In this document: piece after piece, positions 10,280-23,500 of the stretch
Layout: the number at the start of each line of letters is the position of its first letter
How positions within the stretch are numbered: position 1 is the first letter of the stretch
Assembly: GCA_907163375.1 (NCBI GenBank)
Contig: CAJQUW010016185.1
Location: 186,001 to 250,000 of the forward strand
Direction of reading: 5' to 3'
Source: Prostheceraeus crozeri
Taxonomy: Eukaryota; Platyhelminthes; Polycladida; Euryleptidae
Length of the DNA stretch: 64,000 bases
The notes under the pieces: model-generated
The model's database searches: none
The model's input: the letters and a program-made list of their open reading frames with translations, nothing else
What the model was told of the DNA's origin: nothing
Program-made: the position numbers and the translations under genes

Positions 10280-12050
10280 TTGAGTTGGGATACCAGTTCC
10301 GATAAGTTGTCAGTTCGATCATTTGAAGTCAATGATGGGATCGTTTCGACAAAGAGACGATTTCAAAGTCTTTTAGCATGTGTTTTCGATCAGCTAGGTC
10401 AGGTTGCTCCTTTTGATATGTGGGGAAAGATTGTTCTACAAAGACTGTGGGAGAGCGAGATTGGATGGGATGATTCTTTAGTAGGAAGCATCGACCAGCA
10501 AATACACTCATTTGCAGCCGAGATCCCTCTTCTCTCCAGTTGGGATTTGAACAGATACTTTCCGGGAATCAAGCCTGATTCATCATTCCATGTTTTTTGT
10601 GACGCATCGTTAAAGGCTTATGGAGCAGTTGTGTTTTTTGTTGGTGAGACTGCTGAAGCAAAAGTTCACGTTTGTCGTGTAATAGCCAAAAGTAGAGTTG
10701 CACCTCTAAAGAACGATCACATCACTTTGCCACGATTGGAATTACTCGCGTGTTTGATAGGAAGTCGTCTACTGAACAAAGTATTGAAAGCTATCGATAG
10801 ATCTTTTTCATCTGAAACTTCTTTCTGTTGGACGGACTCATTGATTCACTGTGGTTGGATCAGAAATGATAAGAGCTGGAAACAGTTTGTGGCCAACAGA
10901 GTTTCTGAAATTCGTTCGTTGACAGATCGATTCAGTTGGCTTCATGCTGTCAGTCGTGAAAACCAGCAAATGTGACATCGCGAGGTGCCTCTTTGACGAG
11001 ATTAAAGGATCTCGAATAGTGGCACCGTGGTCCTGGGTGGTTTCTCAATTTACTTCTTCTGCACCTAAGTTCCAGACAGATTGTTTGGATGAATTTTCTG
11101 TTCATAAAGAAGCGATGATAAAGCGATCATAAAGAAGCCAATGATGATGAAGCTCACTGGAGTCCAGCCAATTTTTCGTCTTGGGAGTGACTTCTCGTGA
11201 CAACTGCATGAATCATACGCTTTCGTCACAATTGTCTAAGGACGCCTAAGAGACATGGCGATCTTACTGTTTTTGAGTTGAGACAGGCTGAGAAGATCTG
11301 CATTTGTCAAGACCAACAGGAATCGTACAAAGCTGAATTCGAGATGTTGAAGTCTGATTTATGTACATTGTCCCAGTTAAAAGATTCGAACTTACGTAAA
11401 TTGAAAATAAGTCTGAATGATGATGACATTCTTGTCTCCTCCGGAAGATCGAGCTCGTGTCCACTGACAATACTCCATCAAAAGTCATATCTGGCTCGTC
11501 TTGTCATTCAGATCTATCATGAATCTATATGTCATGGAGGAATCTACGCGACTCTTGCTGATGTCCAACAAAAGTTCTGGGTGGTTCATGGTCGTCGAGT
11601 ATGTACACATAGATCAGTGATACATGAATGTCGAAAGTGGCGTCGTTTTGATCACAAACAGCGATCAGAAATCATACTTCCTGATTTTGACATGCTTCAC
11701 TGTGCGAGCTATTCATCTTGAATTGGTATGTAATATGACAACACAAACATTGCTGATGGCTCTTCGCAGGCTCTTTGCACTCAAGAGAACGCCTGAATAC
11801 ATTTATTCTGACAATGCGCTAAGTTTCAAATTGGCAGCCAAACAGTTGCGATTTATACAGTGGGAATTTATTCCGCCACAGCTCCATAGTTTGATGGACT
11901 GTATGAACGTTTGGTGGTATCGGTCAAGCGTGCACTAAGGCGAACTTTAGCAAACTCAGTTAAGTCTTTTCGTGAATCGGAAACTATCTTGATTGATGTC
12001 GAGTCAGCAATTAACAAGCGACCTATTTCATGTTTTTCAAACTTAATTTT
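10280..12050 (+). pseudogene. BEL/Pao polyprotein remnant: RT/RNase H and integrase
   Basis: Residues from 10280-10975 match the Pao-type region after RT (FQSLLACVFDQLGQVAPF) and RNase H (FHVFCDASLKAYGAVVFF, then CWTDSLIHCGWI). The frame breaks near 10975. At 11500-11640 there is an integrase zinc-binding-like segment (IYHESICHGGIYATLADVQQ, then C-x-x-x-CRKW), and at about 11680-11930 the integrase core (FTVRAIHLELV, YIYSDNALSFKLA). Several frameshifts and stops at 11130, 11240, 11720 and 11936 show it is dead. The last readable stretch ends near 12035 (INKRPIS). Confidence 0.85.
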
Positions 12051-12060
12051 GGTTTCTTAG

Positions 12061-12254
12061 GTTTCTTATTTTCACCATTTGTTATTTTTAAGTTAGCTTC
12101 TCGTCAGCAGATATGCCAGAAAGTTAGCTTCTCGTCAAGTCCTTGACGAACTCTCATTTTAGTTTTTAGATCGTAAAAATAAAATTGATTATAAGTTTTA
12201 ATTTATTTCCCTTCCCGTCTTAAGTTAGGTCGACAGGCCTTTATTTGTATTACC
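12061..12254. other. Spacer between two retroelement remnants
   Basis: AT-rich DNA with a short repeated phrase (TAGCTTCTCGTCA at about 12095 and 12127). No gene. Confidence 0.4.
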
Positions 12255-13537
12255 CCATTAACTGGCCTCAAAATTAATCTATCAAAATGTGAGGCATATC
12301 ATATAGTCAAAATTGCTTGGATAAGCTGAACTCGAATATCAAGAAATCAAATATTCCAGATCTAGACATCCTAGGATCTCCTATTGAAAGTAATGAATTC
12401 TGCTCTTCCTTTATTGCCAAGAAGATCAACAAAGCTGGGGAACTTCTGAACGCTTTAGCATCACTTCACAATCCCCATATTGCTCTCGCCATTCTGAGAC
12501 GTTGTTCTGGGTTCTGTCGTCTTGTCCATGTAGCAAGAACAACTCTGGTCGAACAAGCAATTGGTGCACTACGAGAATTCGACGAAAATATGAGGGGAAC
12601 GTTAGAAGAATGTACGTCAATCGAATGTACAGAGACGGCCTGGAGGCAAGCTCAACTGTCCTTGTGAAATGGAGGTCTTGGGTTGCGATCACTATAACAC
12701 CATCTCTCATCTTATTGCAATAGTACGAGTATGCTTATGCAGACTACATCAGCACAAAATTATTTGCTGAAAGCCAGGGAATATTTTAACTCACGCGTCA
12801 CACTTGCTCAGAATTTAGATATCAACAAAATCAGCGATCAAAAGATTCGACAGCATATACTCTCTGCAAAGATTGATGATGAATCCAAGCGAGCATTACT
12901 AGTTAACGCTACAGTGGCAACAACAGCACAAATGGAAAATCTCTCAGCCCCACATGCTGCAGATTAGTTAAGAGCGGTTCCATCACCTGTTCTCGGTCTA
13001 GTACAAGTGCCAAACGAGATGTCGGTAGCCTTAAAGTGGTGCCTTGGCTTGGAGCTAAGTGAGGCAATTGAATGTCCATATCACCCTTCGGTTGTTCTAG
13101 ACCCATATGGACAACATGCTCTGACATGCAACAAAGGAGGAGATGCAGTAACACGGCACAACAACATACGAAACGTCCTTTACGATTCCTGTAGACGTGC
13201 TTTACTACGACCCCAACTCGAGAGGGGGAGTAGACTATGTCAGCTTAATCCGGAAACGCGTCCAGCTGACATTTGCATACCTGATTGGTCTCTCGGCAAG
13301 CCAGCGGCCGTGGATGTGACTGTTGCGCTCAACCACACGAATATAACAGGAGCGAGCCTAACAGTCCAACATGTGACAGCCACAGCTGAGGACAGAAAGC
13401 GGAGCAATAACGCAGAAAAATGCCGCGAGTTGGGATGGGTATGTCTCCCATTCGCTCTAACTGCATATGGTGGCCTTGGAGACGAAGCCACCCATTTTAT
13501 CACTCGCCTTAGTCGCAGACTGTCGACACAAACATGA
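12255..13537 (+). pseudogene. Non-LTR retrotransposon (LINE) 3' fragment
   Basis: The fragment begins with the tail of an RT domain (GLKINLSKCE near 12260) and continues in several frames through the C-terminal region characteristic of an invertebrate LINE group: a GLGLRSL-type motif near 12675, HALTCNKGGDAVTRHNNIR near 13115, and PADICIPDWSLGKPAAVDVT near 13265, ending with a stop after SRRLSTQT at 13537. The DWSLGKPAAVDVT region looks like a restriction-like or DUF-type C-terminal domain. Stops at 12665, 12720 and 12965 and frame changes show decay. The RT catalytic core is absent (5' truncated). Confidence 0.8.
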
Positions 13538-14729
13538 GCGGCATTCAGAGATGTGACATTATCTATATGTGACAGAATCTCCATCTCAATTGTTTGGGCA
13601 AGTGCGCAAGCCATCATTAAGCGAAATGCTGTTTCTGTTGGCCGATCAGAGTTCGAACAATCGATCAGAATTTTTCCTTGGCGGCTTTCGTTTTTGCTTT
13701 ACTTCTTTCTTCTCACGATTTTTTATAGCTTTTTGTCACCTTTTAGAATATTGCTTGTTAAGTTTAATGCATATTGCTCTGTTTTGAATAAAATTGCACA
13801 TTCAACTAGCCCTTTTCGGTACCAAAAAGAATTTTCAAAGTAATTTGTCTGTGAATAGTGTAATAGAACCTAGATTGAAATTATCCTTCTTAGAATAATC
13901 ACGCATAAAGACATAGTTATTTACTTCCTGATTTGAGGAGTAATATTTGTGCTAAACAGGAGGAGCAAAGTTTCTTATTCGGTTGATATGTATAACCAAT
14001 TAATATGTTATTCATCAGTGCTCATTTAGCCTATAGACTATAAAATAACACATTGTCATTGCAACATCAAACAAAATGATACACGGTATTCACAAGGCAA
14101 TCATTAACTGCTTTCTATCAAGGTTTAATTAAAAAGCGCTGTACAATCAAAGAAAAAGGCATGCTAATTGCAGTAAAATTGAAGCTTCGTCCTACATGTC
14201 AATTTGGTGTGCTTACGCCCACTATGCGAAATCCATTATGTCTTGACTCTTGAGCCATAACTGTAGGCGTGATATGTCTCCATATCGTCTTCTACCACGT
14301 TCTATCAAGTGCTAAAAACAACTTTCAATGTATAAGTAAGTAATGTAAAATAAATACAATATAATAAAAAAATGTTTATTAAGTAAGTGATTAAGTAAGT
14401 AATGTATAATATTTGCAAGAATGTGGTTAGAAACCATAGATTTGCGTTAAAATTTTATCAAAATTTTGTTTGCCCTTACTAAGATGCTTGCTGGATCAGA
14501 ATGTGTTTAGTTTTTGTAGGTTAAGGTATATGTTACTAGAATTCATGCTCTGAAGATATATTATGCCAAAAATTATGGCGCTAGAACTATTAAGGAGCAA
14601 ATCAGTTTGAAAAACAAAGGAACAACAGTTACGAATGGCGAAAATTTCTGTAATGATCTGACTACCATTAATTCCGACCTCGACCTCGATTAAAATCTGG
14701 TTAATCGCGGTCGAGGTCAGCGAGGCCGA
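13538..14729. other. Non-coding stretch
   Basis: No gene recognised. A TTAAGTAAGTAATGTA-type phrase repeats near 14333-14405. The remaining open frames are short and compositionally AT-driven. Confidence 0.45.
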
Positions 14730-15870
14730 GGCTTTCATCCCAATGGACTACTCTGATACTTTCGAGTTCGTCAACTCGAAAAAAGATCAGGATTTTGCAG
14801 ATTCCTGACTGCAATATGATCAGCTTCGATATGAAAAAACCATTTTACAAATATCCCTGTTGACATTACGATTGACCACATTTTGAACCTTATTGACGAT
14901 GCAGACATTCCGGTCAGAAGACAGACTTTATGTGATCTTTGAAAATGGCATGCTCAAACATCCACTGCTGTTCAGTTTCAACGATCAGTTGCTTGTTCAA
15001 ACTGAGGGTCTTTCCATGCGATCCTGTCTCGACCATGGCAGCCTTTGCCATGAACTAGCATCTCGCTAAAATGATGTTGATGATCAGCCAAAGTTTTAAA
15101 AATGTCACATCGATGATATATTTGTTATTTTTGACAAGCAGTCTGACATTCCTGCTTTCTTAAAATTTCTCAGTCTGGCACTTGTAAGAGACCAAAACCG
15201 ATCTCTACACTCCTGCTTTCGTGTATGTTCCCCAACGATATCGCATGGCAGCTATGCGCTCTAGGACTTATAGGGCTCTCAGAAAAAATACTACTGCTCA
15301 AGGCTACACCGATTCTTTGGATATCATCCGTTCCCTATTTATTGAAAACGGTTATTGCTACCACTAGAGTGCAGGAGGAAATCGAAGCTAAGCATTCTGC
15401 TAGAGCTGACACATTCAAAGCAATATTGTGAATTGGAGTCTACCCTGCATTGATAAAAACAAGTCTAAATTGAATTGAAATATCAGAGACATCAGCAATA
15501 TCTTGCCTAATACTACTCGAATTCCCTATGTTCTCAGAACCAATAAATTATTTTTTCTTAAAGAGATTAAGTGAAAGTCGAAGAAAGACCGAAGGCAGCA
15601 TGCAATTTTATCTGTAAATACTGAGAAGTGGTACATAGGCAGCACAGTGTGTCACTTTATCACCAGAATGAATGAAAATCTTAACGCCTATCCTACTACC
15701 GAAGTGAATATGTACATGCACCCACCGAATAATGACGGGTTTCAAGTAGTCATTACTACCCCTTTCCAGCATTGCTCCAGTCTATATTAATGAACAATTC
15801 TGAGTTCGAAGAATTCAATGAATGAGACGAAATGCGCATCCCCTTGTCTCTCAATTTGTAAATTTTTTAG
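14730..15870 (+). pseudogene. Penelope-like retroelement remnant (RT plus GIY-YIG)
   Basis: A heavily mutated RT is readable in pieces: NIPVDITIDHIL near 14855 (the F-T-N-I-P-V-D motif of the palm), a GSCL-like segment near 15020, and RDDIFVIFDKQSD near 15110 (the catalytic DD). Downstream, WYIGSTVCHFITRMNENL near 15635 resembles a GIY-YIG endonuclease, the C-terminal domain of Penelope-like elements, followed by NNDGFQVVITTPFQHCSSLY. Order and content fit a Penelope-like element. Stops and frameshifts are numerous. Confidence 0.65.
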
Positions 15871-17546
15871 ATTTACATCTTTTCATTGTCAGCATCTGTG
15901 TCACCTTCATGTTATGCCTGGTTTCATTGTATTGTGGAACTCATATCTTTATTAATATTGGAGCTGTCCTTGTCAATGATTGTTGATATCCATGTCATCA
16001 ATTCATGCAAGTGTATATAGATAAATGCATTCCGGAGTTGGCAACGCACAATGCAGTAACTTTCCGACGCAATGGGAAATTAACGACTTGCTATGTAACT
16101 CGAGACATAGTGCACAATCTCCCATGAATTTACATGAAGCGCAATATTAAGTAAAAACAAGCACAAACAAATTTATGTGCATGCGGGTGTCTGTTTTTTC
16201 ACATGTCTTCCATCGCTGGTCAAATATTAATCATGATGCAAACGTAGGCCTATTCTACATAGGCCTTGACGAAAAATCGTTCCGCGCCATTGAAATATTT
16301 AGCATACATCATTTTTAGGGAGATAAATTCACCTTCAAAATGAAATGCAATAGACATGGGTCAAAACATCCACCTCGCATGAATTGGACGAATGAATGCA
16401 GAATTTGGAGAATGCATCGGAAACTTGTTACATCGTTCGTGAGTAAAATGACCAACAATTAGACAGAAAGTGCAGTACGTTTAGAAACTTTTCTTCGGTG
16501 TACATAATTCCATCTGTTTGGACAATGAAACTCTGCCAGATCGTGGAGACAGGACATCTGGAGAAAGAGATGGATAATGTTCCTTATTTGAGTAAATAAG
16601 TGACAATGAGCAATAAATGCTCCGCCAGATGCCTTCGGCTAAATCATATTATATTGTTTACAGCAGCAGAGCTGTCGCCTTAGAGACAATTTTAAACAAG
16701 AATTTGCATGGCTTGGAATATAGTGTGCTTGCGTCGTCCTTGCTTAAGTCTTAAAATCAGATGCACCAGGGCAATCAGTTTCTCGTCACTATAACCGAAT
16801 AACCAGGTGATCTGGCAATCATCCGGTAAGTCATCTGAATAAACCAGGATGAGCATGTTAATGAAATTAATCCATTGGATTTTCACAGAAATTGCATCCA
16901 TAGACATCGAACACTAAGCACTAACGTCCATGATGCATCAATAAATCTACATTTCATTGACAAAGTGTATTTGAAAATTTTGGTGTGTACCTGTTGTATT
17001 ACAAGAATCAAGACTTTTTGTTCACTGAAATTTTGTTGATGGGCAAGTAATAATGAAACCATCTATTAATTAATATCTATCTGCTAGATCTGTGGTCATA
17101 AATAAATTGACCATTGGACGTTAATGCTATCAGTGGTGTTAGCAATTTAGGATATAATCATCTCTTTCTAACTCAGATCATCGCATTAAACTGAGAACAT
17201 TGTGTCCATAGACATCGGATAACATTATTAGGATAATGTTATCCGATGTCTATGCATCCAACCATACATCCAACATTTTCTCTATGACTCGGAATTTCCC
17301 CAATAGACTCCCACCTTGCAAACGTCCATGAGAAGATGAGGTTGGGAGGCATTTTTGGATGGGTGGTCTACTGGCAGCCTATTACTGTAATGATGGAGCA
17401 AGGGAGTTTGACAGTAGTCTATAAGCCAAAGTTGCTGTAATAATTTTGTTTTAATATATATCAGAAAAATTTACTCCACGTTGCTATCATTCGATGTGTG
17501 ATCAGTTGGACTTTCGAGTTAAGGTTCTAGGACACTTACGAGTACA
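15871..17546. other. Upstream region of SPCS3 with small hairpin
   Basis: No coding sequence supported. A 22-bp perfect-arm hairpin (17207-17228 against 17233-17254, loop TAGG) lies about 300 bases upstream of the SPCS3 ATG. The phrase GCATCCATAGACATCG before it also occurs near 16898. No obvious TATA box is visible directly upstream of the gene. Confidence 0.5.
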
Positions 17547-20500
17547 ATGAACAGTTTTCTTTCAAGATTGAATGCAATATTTGCATTTTCATTGACTGTA
17601 ATGGCATGTTTGACATTTGGTTGTTTCTTGACAACCTGCATGAATACTCATCAGGCTGACGTGAAACTTGGTATTGGGCGTGTTTTAGTGCGTAAAGCAG
17701 CTGATTTAAGCCTTGGTCGTGTTATTAACGATCTTGGGTATGTTACTTTGGATATTGATGTAAGTTAATGTCTTGGACAATTTGTTTCAATTATCACGTT
17801 GTCTTAAGTTAAAATGAAACATTAATCTAATTTTTGCATTTTCAACTAAAATTTTCACCAATTTAGAAGAGATAGGTTCTACATGTAAAACAATGACTGA
17901 TGCTTGGTGGTAGATGCAAGATTGTTGTAAGAAGTTCATCGGGAACATGTTATTAAATAGGTGCAACGGTTTCAAGGAATTGGTACTTGCTACTCGAGAG
18001 CTAGGCTACTTTACGAATTAGTCAATTCGATTCACTAATGTGCATTGTTGCATACACAAATTCTAAAATTTCCATTAAATTTGTCGTTGAAGGTGCCGGC
18101 TCTGAACCTTTCATGTGACGAAATACTAGGCGACAGAAAAGACTGTCGCACCTTCACAAGGCCCACGTGCCGGTGTACTCCGGGCAAAATTCGCTTATGA
18201 TTTTATTGTCATGAAAGCAAATGTATACATCAGCTGTAACTTTTCTCCATATTCGACACTATGCAACTATTTGCCTGTGGAGATTTCCGCTTGTCTAATG
18301 TTCTTGATGACGTCATGTGTGATTCGGCACCACTATCTGTAGGCGTCCGTGCAGTGAATAAATAAGCCGATTTCACGAAGAAGTACAGTGAAAACCAATG
18401 GGAAAAGTCATTTATGAATCAAAACATGGACAGCAAGAATGAAGGTGAACTTTTTCATAGTTTATAAGCTTTTTCATGCGTAATTTTTGACGTGGAGAGC
18501 ATAATTTAATGATGAACATCACACAGTGAGTTCATTGTAGTTTGTTCGTGAAGCTGAATTGTGATCTGTTGGTGGAAGGCGATCTCCCCATCAACTATGT
18601 AAACATAAGGTTCATTTATAAACCCTTTTATGTCGACCTTGTATGAATTTATCGATATCACGCTGCCTGCCAAATGATAATATTTACTGCCGCACGCGGG
18701 AGGTTGCCATAGGCCATGTCATAAAAAGATTGAATTATCTCTCCCAGAAATTTAATAGAAAATTACTATTTTCTGTGTGGATACAGCTAGCCCTTTTCGC
18801 TCCTGTTTCAAAATTGGAAAAGCTTCATTTTTAAGAAATACTGTGGTTGTTTTGTTTTGCATATCTTTTTTGCTTCCTGGTTAATGTCTTGTCGCTATCG
18901 GAAAAATGTTAAGAGCAAACGCGACTTACCTCAGACAGCTGAGACCTCAGTGCTGAAGCCAGCGCTGCTTATGGCTGCCGTCCTTTGTTGTCCCTTTATT
19001 ACAGCTGACGTCATCGCCGAAAATTTTTCGACGCGCACCGAGAGAACTACGCCTCGAATTGCCAATAGACGGCGCTTAATAACTTAATTGATGCTCTAGC
19101 ATCGAAATTGACCAACTTAAAAAATTGACCGGAGCACTTTTTAAGTAAGATCAGATCTGCGGTGATACTGTACTCAAGTAAAATATTTGGGACACTTCCA
19201 CTGCTGTCGGACACATAAGGTGTCCACAGTGCGTGAAATTCACTTAAACATGCGTTTAAAATGTACGTGAATTATTCTTGAATTTTGAAAATTATTAAAA
19301 TATACTTCATTTCTCTGGAAACAAACACTTCCATCATTCGAAGTGCAGGCCTTTAAGAAAACAATTTTTTGCAAAACAGTGAATTTCAAGTTTTCGTCTC
19401 AACAATCTAAAAAACGAAATTTTGTTCAATAATGACCGTAGACCGTACATTTTATAAACATGATTTTGACTTGGGGCATGCAAGTTCATATTCAATGTAT
19501 GTTTAAAAAAATGGGCATAATAAATAGCAGCAAAGTGACAACCTTTTCTATATTTTAATAATTGAATTGAACAATTGATGATGGCATTGCTTTCTCTAGG
19601 AAGAGTAACGTAAATGAAAATCGGTCATGTCTCAAAATTCGATGTTTAGAAAAATGTACGTGACATGCCTTGTCAGATTTCGCTCAAATTGTTACAGCTT
19701 TTATTTGTGGCAATGAGACCGACAGAAATGAAGTAGCATTTTCCCTTAGCTCTCCATATTTTAGGAGGGTCACTGGTCATGTTCAAAAAATGTACCCACT
19801 TAAATAATAAACCTGTTGTATAGTGCGACAATTTACACCATCAGTCATGCTCCAAACTTAGTAATTTTCCTACCTGTCTTTGCCCATAATAACTGCTTAA
19901 ATATAATGTAGCCTAATAAGAAATTAGCTTACCATTATTCTTTATTACTTAAGTTTACTTCATCCTAGCCTGTTGAGACTTGTCTGTGCATGAAGGCAGT
20001 CCTCACATTTTGATAGTGTGACTTAGTGTTTTTAGTGTTTTTGTTAAGGTTGGCAAAGAAAAAAACGTTTACTAGCATTTGTTACTGCAACAGGCTTCGA
20101 TATCCGCTCGATATTGGTGATAGTGCGAGCAACGTAGCGAAAATTGCTTTTTTTTACTTCTGATGCCGCCCCGAATAGAAACAAGGTACCATTTTCCTGC
20201 AAAAATCTCATTCGGAGCTACACTGAGAGTAGGAACATTCTTGGGGCCCTTCGATGAAGTTAGTGAAATGTCATCGTCATCCGATTGGAGAAGGATGTCC
20301 AGCGACAGAGTTAGAGCTTTGCGACCGCTGTTCTCTAACTCCACGATCTTCATCTCTTCCGGTGTCGACGCTAGAATTCTTGAGTAGCCCTTTCTTCGAC
20401 CTGCTCTACCCTCGGTCACTTGGTAGTCTCGTTTGTGATTGCGAACCATATTTGAACAGCAAATATGAAGAGAATGAAACTGAATTACTGTAGCTTAATG

Positions 20501-23500
20501 TAATTTACAGACATCCTATTCGTAGGGTTTCACTGGGATACATGGATGAAATTCCTCCGAATTTCTGGAAATTTGGCGTGAATTTTATTGGGTCTTGAGA
20601 TTCGTCCAAAAGCGTTTTAAAACAGAAGTGGGGAGAGGTATGGTCTTCTTTCTATGCAGCTGTTGAATTTTTGAGACGTTTTGAGAAACATATAATCAAT
20701 TTTGAGATTGATAATAGCAGTCATCTTTATTTGCCTATATTATGCTTCATTTGTGAGGAATCTTCAGAATGATTCACAATGAAGCCAGAAAGACCAATAA
20801 AGAGTCAAACAAGGAAGTACAATCTCGAAGATCTTTCATTTCACATTTGCTTTTCCTTGAGTTTTTCAAAACTCACTTGGCTCTAAAGGTGTCCGATTGC
20901 ATACCGGTATTTGGATTTATTAAAAAGTTTGAGACATTGTTTGAATCATAAAAACCCAAGATTCATATGACACATCACAACCTTCTACAACTAATAGTGG
21001 AATTATCTTCGATGTTCATCAGGTCAGCTTCGACTCTTATCAAGATGTTGCCGGTAGATCGGAGTATCGAATTAAAAGATCGACGGTTGTACTTGTACAT
21101 ATGTGAAATAGCTCGAGAGTTGGTGAAAGAACTCAATGATGCCATGGGAAAAGAAAGTTTCTGCAAAGCATACCGAACAGCAATGTTAGGACTTTTGCAG
21201 TATTTGTTAGAAAAACTGCCATTGAACAACTCGTTTCTTCATCGACTGGGAGGATTAGATCCCCTGAAAAGAAAGTATGAAGGCATTCAAAACCAATTAC
21301 TGGGCATTGCCAAAGAGATACCCTATGTTATCAGAAAAGAAGAAGTGAGCAATCTGTCTTATGAAATTCGAATGTATTGCGTTGACCTGGACACCCACTT
21401 TGGTTCAGGAGAACGCTTAGACTCATTTTGGAATCATGTAGTCGTATTCGTATTGACGGCAGAAGATGGAATTATTCGATATCCCTTACTTGGCAAGCTA
21501 GTCAAGGCAGTCCTAACGGTGTTTCATGGTCCCTTAGTAGAGGAGACTTTCATTTGGGTCAATGCCATAGTTGGGAAAGGAAGGTACAGTTTTCAAACGT
21601 CCAATATCTCAACCCAATTGACTGTGAAATACCAATCGAAGTCGGACAAGCCTATGCATGAAAGTATCTCCTTGAAGCATCCGGACATGCAGCTTATAAA
21701 GAATATGCAACAATCTGACAGCGCATACACAATACATTTGAAAGCCAAGGAGCAAGAAAAATTAAAGCATCTCCAAAAGGTTCTACTCTTCAAGACGGCA
21801 AAAGAAAATGAAGAGATAAGGTTGAAGCAGCGAAAAAGAAGAAAGTTATTGGAATCTTTGGTCACAAAGAAATACGCTCTTCATGTCCGTAATCCTTCGA
21901 AACGAAGTAGGTATAGTTGAAAAGACTTTGGTGATATCAAGGGCGTATTCTCCAATTACGTGAACGTTTCATCAATGTGCTAGCTAAGTCTAAAGATCAC
22001 TACTTTGCTTGCCTGTCTTCTCTAACTCATTCCGAGAAATGGAAGTCAATAAAGCATCAGCTCAGTAGTTCCTCCAAACATTTGCCTATGACACAGGATA
22101 AAGCTGAAGAGCTCAATAATCTGTTTATGTCGAACTTTTCTCCTCTTGACATTCAATCCTTCTCAGATAACCGTCCCTATTCCCGTAATGACTCTGTTGT
22201 TCATGAATCAGAAGTATTCGACCTCATCAGGAGTTGTAAGTCAAACTCATGTGGGCCTGAAGGTCTCCCAGGATTCTTCTATCGTAATTTTGCTGAAGCT
22301 CTTACTACTCCCTTAACTATCATTCTGAACATTTGTATGCAATCCGGAATTTTCCCAAAACAATGGAAATGTGCCAATGTACTTCCCTTTCCCAAAAAAG
22401 ACAGTGATGAGTACCGCCCCATCTCTATTCTTCCTTTCCCAAGTAAAATTTTTGAAAAACTGATAAGAAATTCAGTACTTCTTCCGGCTTTGACTCAACA
22501 ACTTGACAAAAGACAGTTTGCCTATATCTCGAATGGCTTTGGCGGATGCACAAACGCACTTCTATTAATTCGGCTAACAGCTCTCCAGCACATTTCTCTT
22601 CACAAATCTAACATCGTCAGAGTTCTTGCAGTGGACTTCAGAAAGGCATTTGATTGCATAAGTCACAACTTACTTTTGGAGAATTTGATGAAAAATTTTG
22701 AATGTTCCCCTCACTTGATTTCTCTCATTAGAAGTTTCTTAAGTGATCGCCTTCAAAGAGTTTGTACTAATAGCTTTCAAACTTCGTGGAAAAACACTAC
22801 CAGTGAAGTTCCTCAGGGCTCTGTTCTTGGCCCGTTACTTTTTACTCTCTACATAAATGATCTCCCAACCTTTGAAAATATGAAGATAGTTGCTTACGCG
22901 GACGATATTGCTCTTCTTCATCTTGACTCTTTCGATTCAAATGACGCGTGCTCCTTCCAGACAGATATTGACACTTTCTCCGAATGGGCTGCCTCTAAAA
23001 GACTGGTTATCAATGCTATGAAAACTAAAACGATGTGCATGAACAGAATCTCTAGTTTTGATGTTATCACTCCTATTGTTATCCAGGATCATATAATTGA
23101 AAATGTAAATTGTTTGAAGATCCTAGGAGTATTTTTCCAGTCTGACCTCAGTTGGTCCAGTCATTTTTCAGATCTTTATGCAAAATGTTGCAGGAAGATG
23201 TCTTATAAAACGCATGAAGCTCAATCGTAACTCTGATGAAATCATTTGGCAAGTTTATGTCAGCTACGTTTACTGCCATATTGTTGCATGCTGGCCACTT
23301 ATTTGTGATCTGCCTCAAACTGACTTTCGCAAACTTGAGAGGCTTGACCGTATTGCTCGGAAGTGGGATATGCTGGATGCGTCATGCATCAAGCTAATCA
23401 AGAAAATTGCTCAACACAATGACTTCCATCCCCTCTCTCAGTATTTTGTAAAAAGAAACATTTCTCGCTCCGTGCGGCATAGCAGAATTTTACTTCCACT

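Larger units (their letters stand above)
9652..12060 (+). mobile_element. Decayed BEL/Pao LTR retrotransposon
   Basis: Order: primer-binding site (9652), a gag-like fragment (about 9960-10135), a polyprotein piece covering the region after the RT palm and RNase H (10280-10975), a zinc-binding integrase N-terminus and integrase core (about 11280-12050). Protease and most of RT are missing, so a large internal deletion is likely. No 3' LTR was recognised. Confidence 0.75.

Noticed and set aside
20072..20449. 125-residue minus frame starting [10 protein letters not shown] as a transposase N-terminus
   Set aside because: Similarity limited to a few basic residues; no HTH pattern could be followed.
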